Shown: in pieces, positions 14,896-19,206 of the stretch | How positions within the stretch are numbered: the stretch's first letter is position 1 | Layout of the letters: each line of letters opens with the position of its first letter | NCBI GenBank assembly: GCA_020024115.1 | Contig: JAHHUF010000026.1 | Coordinates: 1-19,206 of the forward strand | Length of the DNA stretch: 19,206 bases | Reading direction: 5' to 3' | Origin: Anaerofilum sp. | Lineage (GTDB): Bacteria > Bacillota > Clostridia > Oscillospirales > Ruminococcaceae | The notes under the pieces: model-generated | What the model saw: the letters and a program-made list of their open reading frames with translations, nothing else | The model's database searches: none | What the model was told of the DNA's origin: nothing | Program-made: the position numbers and the translations under genes

Positions 14896-16047
14896 TTATT
14901 CCTTAGAAGCAGCCTCAGAAGAAGCACTGTCAGAAGAAGATTCAGAGGAAGTAGAATCGGAAGGAGTAGCTTGAGAGGAATCATCTTCAGAAGAAGACTC
15001 AGCAGACAGGGAAGAAGGTGCTGCGGTGCTTTCTGGTGCAGGGGATGGAGTGGGGATGGTATCAGCAAAAGAATCAACAGTCAGCTTGTCATACAAAGGC
15101 CCTTTTTTCACTTCAACCTTGTCCACAAAACTTTGAATTTCAGCATCCAAAGCAGTGTTTGCTGTTTCCATCAGTTCAGCAGGTGCAAGGGTAGAAGCGT
15201 TTTCACGGATATAGTCCATATCAATGGGCAAACGCTTGATAATGTGATAGCCGTAGTTAGTTTGCACAGGTTCGCTGATAGCATTTTCCTCCAAAGCAAA
15301 GGAAGCATCCTCAAACTCTTTTACCATTTGTCCTTTGGTAAATGTATAGCCATTCATATCAGCAGCTTGACCGGGGTCTTTGTTATACTCCTTAATCAAG
15401 TCTTCAAAATTATCACCATTTTTTGCCTTTTCATATACTTCCTGTGCCAGTTGTTGGTCAGCAGAGTGGTCTGCATCTTCGGCAAGGTCGGTAAAAGGAA
15501 TCAAAATGTGTTGCACATGAACATAATCGGTTGTATTGCTGAAGAAATCAACAACTTTGTCAGCATAGTTTTTGTTAAACCATTCTCCCAGAGCTTTGGA
15601 TTGAATTGCCTGCATTTCGCTCAAGGAAAAATATAAATCCTTGGTGCAGAAAATGCTGTCTAGTGCTTGTTGAAATCCTTCTTCACCGCCAACCATAGCA
15701 ATCATCATTTTGTTTTGTTCTTCAACGGATTGTTTCTCCTCGTCACTCAAAACAACATTCTGTGTTTCAGACCATGCACGCAGACCGTAGTCTTTTTTCA
15801 GGTTTTCCTCTACTGCAGTCAGCAAAGCAGAACGGTCTACATCAGGATTTTCTCTTTGCAACGATGTTTTTGTGTTAAGAAAATAGTAGCGAAATTCATC
15901 ATAGGAAAGAGGTGTGTTTCCAATTGTGAGATAGTCGCCATCTTTTTTTCCAGCGTCAGCAGAATTGCTGGCACCACAAGCAGCCAAAGAAACAGCCATA
16001 CCAGCGCAAGCTGCCAAGCTCAGTAGTTTTACAAAAGGCTTTTTCAA
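14896..16047 (-). CDS. PrsA-like peptidylprolyl isomerase lipoprotein (parvulin)
   Basis: This is a probable extracytoplasmic foldase anchored by lipid to the outer face of the membrane. The start is TTG at 16047-16045, eight bases behind GGAGGA (16056-16061). It gives MKKPFVKLLSLAA, a signal peptide with lipobox LAAC and lipidated Cys24. The frame is open further upstream, to 16098, but without an RBS. The 383 residues comprise a SurA/PrsA-like N-terminal helical region (about 35-170), a PpiC rotamase domain (about 175-272, with VHVQHILIPF and YGYHIIKRL), a short helical return (about 275-325), and a Ser/Glu/Pro/Ala-rich tail (331-383) that looks disordered. PrsA-like proteins help exported proteins fold. 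The client here is unknown, and the neighbours give no clear hint. I leave the symbol empty because Clostridia often carry several such paralogues. Confidence 0.9.
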   Translation of the reverse strand: MKKPFVKLLSLAACAGMAVSLAACGASNSADAGKKDGDYLTIGNTPLSYDEFRYYFLNTKTSLQRENPDVDRSALLTAVEENLKKDYGLRAWSETQNVVLSDEEKQSVEEQNKMMIAMVGGEEGFQQALDSIFCTKDLYFSLSEMQAIQSKALGEWFNKNYADKVVDFFSNTTDYVHVQHILIPFTDLAEDADHSADQQLAQEVYEKAKNGDNFEDLIKEYNKDPGQAADMNGYTFTKGQMVKEFEDASFALEENAISEPVQTNYGYHIIKRLPIDMDYIRENASTLAPAELMETANTALDAEIQSFVDKVEVKKGPLYDKLTVDSFADTIPTPSPAPESTAAPSSLSAESSSEDDSSQATPSDSTSSESSSDSASSEAASKE

Positions 16048-16067
16048 AATTGTTATCCTCCATTCAT

Positions 16068-16082
16068 CGGCAATCATTGCCG
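16068..16082. promoter_or_regulatory. near-perfect palindrome in the 5' leader of the parvulin gene
   Basis: CGGCAAT and ATTGCCG flank a single central base. The spacing is too small for an RNA hairpin with all pairs formed, but it is ideal for a dimeric DNA-binding protein. It lies between the -10 and the RBS of the minus-strand gene, where a bound repressor would block transcription. The regulator is unknown. Confidence 0.4.
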
Positions 16083-16096
16083 CGAGTATCTGTATC

Positions 16097-16102
16097 ATTA
16101 TA
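16097..16102 (-). promoter_or_regulatory. -10 element of the parvulin gene
   Basis: On the minus strand TATAAT occupies 16102-16097, about 50 bases before the TTG start. No good -35 lies 16-18 bases upstream (TGGTAC or similar), so this promoter may need an activator. Confidence 0.6.
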
Positions 16103-16149
16103 CACTAAATAAAAGGAAAGTACCATATAATACTGAAAATGTAATAAAA

Positions 16150-16167
16150 TTTACACTCAATTTACAC
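16150..16167. repeat. tandem TTTACAC direct repeat, 11-bp period
   Basis: TTTACAC occurs at 16150-16156 and 16161-16167. The 11-base period places both copies on the same DNA face. Tandem 6-7 base repeats at this spacing are typical of OmpR/PhoB-family response regulator sites; the Bacillus PhoP box is TTTACA-like with 5-base gaps. They lie 48-65 bases upstream of the parvulin -10 and beyond the ABC terminator. In an AT-rich gap this could be chance. Nothing else is recognisable in 16103-16224. Confidence 0.35.
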
Positions 16168-16224
16168 CTAAAATTATAAAAATCAAAGATAAATTTGTGC
16201 AGATTGTTATCAGCGTCTTTTGCC

Positions 16225-16281
16225 AAAAGAAAAATAACAAAGTTTTCAACAATCTGTTAAGGAAAAGTTGAAAACTTTGTT
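16225..16281 (-). terminator. terminator of the ABC exporter operon
   Basis: AACAAAGTTTTCAAC (16236-16250) pairs perfectly over 15 bp with GTTGAAAACTTTGTT (16267-16281) around a 16-base loop. On the minus strand it starts right after the stop codon and is followed by ATTTTTCTTTT. Confidence 0.9.
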
Positions 16282-16284
16282 GAA

Positions 16285-18024
16285 TTATATTTCTGAAAAT
16301 TGGCTTTGGTACAGTTGGGAATAGAATCCACCTTGCTGCAAAAGTGCATTGTGAGTGCCTTGCTCAATGATTTGTCCATTGTTCATCACCAAAATTAAGT
16401 CTGCATTTTGAATGGTGGACAGCCGATGTGCCACAACAAAAGTGGTTCGACCTTTCATCAAGGCATCAAATGCCTGCTGCACTTTCCATTCTGTTCGTGT
16501 GTCAATATTTGAGGTTGCTTCATCCAGAATCAGCATGGAAGGTCTCTGAAGCATGACCCGTGCAATACAAAGTAACTGTTTTTCCCCCACAGAAAGCTCG
16601 GTGCCTGTTTCTCCAATCAAAGTATCATATCCTTTGGGCAATCGCATAATAAAACCATCTGCAAAGGCTGCCTTTGCAGCAGCAATAATCTCGGAATCTG
16701 TTGCAGTTGGGTTTGCATAGGCAATATTCTCACGGATAGTTCCGTTGCTCAGCCATGTGTCTTGCAGAACCATTCCCCAGACAGAACGCAAACTGCTTTT
16801 TGTAAATTGGCGAATGTCAGTTCCATCAAGAAAAATACCACCCTGACATGGCTCATAGAAACGCATTAACAGGTTGATGAGTGTCGTTTTTCCACATCCG
16901 GTTGGCCCAACAATAGCAATATGCTGCCCAGGTTGTACTAAAAGGTTGAGGTTTTGCAGCAATGGATGCTCAGGAGTGTAGGAAAAAGAAAGTTCCTTCA
17001 AGCTGAGTTCGCCTGAAATATGCTGCAATGTTTGTGCTTGTGGGGGGTCAGGTGTTTCGATAGGAGTGTCAATCAGTTCAAATACCCGTGCAGCACTGGC
17101 AATAGCATTTTGAAGTTCGGTCACTATCCCCGAAATTTCATTAAATGGTTTGGTGTATTGATTTGCATAAGACAAAAAGCAGGACAATCCACCCACACTG
17201 ATATTGCCGGAAAGAGCCGCAAATGCACCTGTAATCCCAACCCCTGCATATACAAGACCATTGACAAAGCGTGTGCAAGGATTGGTCAAAGAGGAAAAAA
17301 ACACTGCTTTTTGTCCGCAATCCTGCATTTTTTGGTTGAGCAGTTCAAAGGACTCTTTTGCGCTGTCTTCATAGCAAAATGCTTGCACTGTTTTTTGCTT
17401 GCCAAGCATTTCTTCTGCCAAAGCGGTCATTTCTCCCCGCACTTTTGCCTGTTGCTGAAAATAACGGAATGTATACTTTGCGATAACACTTGCAACAAAA
17501 AAGGAAAGCGGAGTCAAAACCACCACCACAAGAGCAATCCCCATATGGAGAGAAAGCATAAAGCCCAATGTTCCAACGATGGTTGCAACCCCTGTAAAAA
17601 GCTGAGAGAAACCCAGCAAAAGTCCATCCGAAATTTGGTCAATGTCTGAGGTGATTCGACTGATGGTATCCCCCTTTGAAGTTTGGTCAATGGTTCTGAT
17701 TGCCGCCTGCTGCAAACGAGAAAATTCCTGTTGACGCAGCGTGGTAGAAATTTTGCAGATAAGATGGTTGTTGCACAATGTCATAAGCCATTGTGCCAGA
17801 GCAGTTGCGGCAATCACAACCACAAATCGCATCAACAGAGGAAACAATGCAGAATAAAACACTTGCTGTGGTGCAGCAATCAAATCCACTGCCTGCCCCA
17901 CCAAAATGGGGGCATATAGAGTAAGCCCCACACTGAAAGCAGCAAAAAATAAAGATAACACAACAATTCCCCAAGAGGGTCGAAGCAACGCCAAAAGCCG
18001 AAATAAGGTCTGTTTGCGTGTCAT
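16285..18024 (-). CDS. ABC exporter half-transporter, catalytic-site subunit
   Basis: This is a fused permease-ATPase of the type IV exporter (multidrug/lipid) family. Of 579 residues, the first ~320 form the membrane domain with about six helices, and the rest is the ATPase. ATPase motifs: Walker A GPTGCGKTT (373-381), Q-loop Gln421, Walker B LILD with catalytic Glu502 in LDEATSNID, and H-loop His533 in VVAHRLS. The signature reads LSVGE (477-481) instead of LSGGQ. ATG 18024 follows AGGAGG and overlaps the stop of the upstream gene as ATGA. With its partner it forms a heterodimer with one active and one degenerate ATP site (see that entry). The substrate cannot be told from sequence; drugs, peptides or lipids are all possible. 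Confidence 0.93.
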   Translation of the reverse strand: MTRKQTLFRLLALLRPSWGIVVLSLFFAAFSVGLTLYAPILVGQAVDLIAAPQQVFYSALFPLLMRFVVVIAATALAQWLMTLCNNHLICKISTTLRQQEFSRLQQAAIRTIDQTSKGDTISRITSDIDQISDGLLLGFSQLFTGVATIVGTLGFMLSLHMGIALVVVVLTPLSFFVASVIAKYTFRYFQQQAKVRGEMTALAEEMLGKQKTVQAFCYEDSAKESFELLNQKMQDCGQKAVFFSSLTNPCTRFVNGLVYAGVGITGAFAALSGNISVGGLSCFLSYANQYTKPFNEISGIVTELQNAIASAARVFELIDTPIETPDPPQAQTLQHISGELSLKELSFSYTPEHPLLQNLNLLVQPGQHIAIVGPTGCGKTTLINLLMRFYEPCQGGIFLDGTDIRQFTKSSLRSVWGMVLQDTWLSNGTIRENIAYANPTATDSEIIAAAKAAFADGFIMRLPKGYDTLIGETGTELSVGEKQLLCIARVMLQRPSMLILDEATSNIDTRTEWKVQQAFDALMKGRTTFVVAHRLSTIQNADLILVMNNGQIIEQGTHNALLQQGGFYSQLYQSQFSEI

Positions 18025-19206
18025 TGAAAAGTATCCTCCTTTTGCTTGAGTTGTGAAAGGCAGATTTCTTGATAAACCGAGCAATCTTTGGACAGTTCTT
18101 CGTGGGTGCCACAGCCTGCAAGGGTTCCGTTCTCCAAAACCAAAATCAAATCTGCATTTTTCACTGATGCAATCCGCTGTGATACCAAAAAGATGGTCTT
18201 TCCGTTTTGAGTCTGTTCTGCCAATGCCTTTCGCAGTTTTGCATCGGTGGCATAGTCCAATGCAGAGGTGCTGTCATCCAAAATTAAAATGGAGGGATTT
18301 CCAACCAATGCCCGTGCAATGGCAAGCCGCTGCCGCTGACCACCAGAAAAATTAGTGCCACCTTGAAGAACAGGGGAGTCCAAAGTTTGTTCCAGCTTTG
18401 AAACAAATTCAGATGCCTGTGCAATTTCCAAAGCCTGCCAAAGCTGAGCATCCGTTGCGTTTGGATTTTTTAAGCAAAGATTTGAGCGGATGGTGCTGGA
18501 AAAAAGAGCGTTTTTTTGAGCGGCTATTCCAATTTGCCGACGAAGGTCTGTCAAATTCCATTGCTCCAACGGAACACCATGTATCAAAATTTCACCACTG
18601 TTCTGTGTATAAAATCGAGGAATTAGATTCACAAGTGTGGATTTTCCGCAGCCTGTTCCTCCAATAATACCAATGGTTTGCCCGGAAAATGCCGAAAAAC
18701 TGATGTTTTGCAATGCAGGAGTGCCGCCATAGCCAAAGCACACCGAACAAAACTCAACACAAGGCTTTGTTTTGTCCAAAGGTGGGGTTGTTTTTGGGGA
18801 CTCGAAGGAAGGGGAAATATCTAAAATTTCGTTGATGCGGTTTGCACTGGCAAAGGATTTTGTGATGCTTACAATTAAATTGGACAGTGCAATCAAAGCT
18901 AGCAGAATTTGGCTCATATAGTTGATAAAAGCCACAAGATTGCCCTGACTGATTCTTCCGCTGTCCACCGCAAATGCTCCCTGATGCAGCAAAGCCAAAA
19001 TGCCCAGATTTACCAAAACATAGGTGAGTGGATTGAGCAGTGCAGAAAATGTTCCTGCATGAAGCTGAGTGTTGCAGAGTTGATTGCTGGAAATTGCAAA
19101 CTGCTCAACTTCCTGTTTTTGGCGGGAAAATGCACGAATGACACGCACACCCGACAAATTTTCCCGCAAAAGAAGGGCAATTTTATCCAGTTGTTTTTGC
19201 ACTTTT
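18021..19206 (-). CDS. ABC exporter half-transporter, degenerate-site subunit (5' end outside window)
   Basis: Only the C-terminal ~395 residues are in the window, and the frame runs off the right edge. The visible membrane part starts in an intracellular loop with RENLSGVRVIRAFSR and has at least two more helices. The ATPase domain has Walker A GGTGCGKST (18636-18662), a proper signature FSGGQRQRLAIARAL, and Walker B ILILDD, with Asp in place of the catalytic Glu (codon 18273-18275). The H-loop histidine is replaced by Gln in VSQRIAS. A canonical signature with a degenerate Walker B/H-loop complements the partner, which has the opposite pattern. This is the layout of heterodimeric exporters such as TM287/TM288, BmrCD and LmrCD. 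It overlaps the next gene by 4 bases. Confidence 0.92.
   Translation of the reverse strand, partial: KVQKQLDKIALLLRENLSGVRVIRAFSRQKQEVEQFAISSNQLCNTQLHAGTFSALLNPLTYVLVNLGILALLHQGAFAVDSGRISQGNLVAFINYMSQILLALIALSNLIVSITKSFASANRINEILDISPSFESPKTTPPLDKTKPCVEFCSVCFGYGGTPALQNISFSAFSGQTIGIIGGTGCGKSTLVNLIPRFYTQNSGEILIHGVPLEQWNLTDLRRQIGIAAQKNALFSSTIRSNLCLKNPNATDAQLWQALEIAQASEFVSKLEQTLDSPVLQGGTNFSGGQRQRLAIARALVGNPSILILDDSTSALDYATDAKLRKALAEQTQNGKTIFLVSQRIASVKNADLILVLENGTLAGCGTHEELSKDCSVYQEICLSQLKQKEDTFQ

Noticed and set aside
14971..15636. A 221-codon plus-strand frame opposite the parvulin gene.
   Set aside because: It is a shadow of the minus-strand lipoprotein gene, which has a signal peptide, a PpiC domain, an RBS and a terminator.
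16126..16131. A plus-strand TATAAT that could be a promoter toward the ABC terminator.
   Set aside because: There is no matching -35 at the right distance and nothing to transcribe rightwards except antisense RNA. It is probably chance in AT-rich sequence.
17020..17649. A 209-codon plus-strand frame opposite the ABC exporter.
   Set aside because: It is antisense to a clear ABC transporter gene, and its His/Cys/Lys-rich composition is typical of a shadow frame.

Overview
The window looks like chromosome from a low-to-moderate GC Gram-positive anaerobe of the class Clostridia, most likely near the Ruminococcaceae/Oscillospiraceae. The signs are strong AGGAGG-type ribosome binding sites, a glycyl-radical pyruvate formate-lyase with its activase, a class 1B (PyrK-dependent) dihydroorotate dehydrogenase, a lipoprotein foldase and a heterodimeric ABC exporter. 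The species assignment is inference only. No mobile element, CRISPR array, tRNA or rRNA is visible.

Layout, left to right. (1) 1-641: the 3' end of an unrecognised membrane-anchored protein. (2) 723-3925: a sigma-A type promoter, a ZTP (pfl-motif) riboswitch with an overlapping intrinsic terminator, then pflB-pflA and a terminator. (3) 4008-14194: a complete de novo UMP pathway in the order pyrB-pyrC-pyrF-pyrK-pyrD-pyrE-carA-carB, with a second likely promoter before pyrF. (4) 14307-14837: a small HU-family gene with its own promoter and terminator. (5) 14848-16167, minus strand: a PrsA-like parvulin lipoprotein converging on HU. (6) 16225-19206, minus strand: two overlapping ABC exporter half-transporter genes, the first cut by the right edge.

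The pyrimidine genes work as one pathway. CarA/CarB make carbamoyl phosphate, PyrB adds aspartate, PyrC closes the ring, PyrD/PyrK oxidise dihydroorotate, PyrE adds ribose phosphate and PyrF decarboxylates to UMP.

The most interesting part is the 228-base leader before pyrB. It has a consensus promoter, a well-formed RBS and a 28-codon U-rich leader ORF containing a GC hairpin followed by U tracts. The ORF's stop codon lies at the 5' base of a terminator stem with a T10 run. This is the architecture of the enterobacterial pyrBI UTP-sensing attenuator, not the PyrR-type attenuator usual in Gram-positives. The predicted start of the transcript (AATTT) also resembles the E. coli pyrBI start, where UTP-dependent slippage occurs. 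PyrB itself carries a fused four-cysteine tail like the zinc domain of the regulatory chain PyrI, without PyrI's nucleotide-binding domain. Both pflB and pyrB therefore appear to be controlled by nucleotide-linked premature termination: ZTP in one case and, by inference, UTP in the other.
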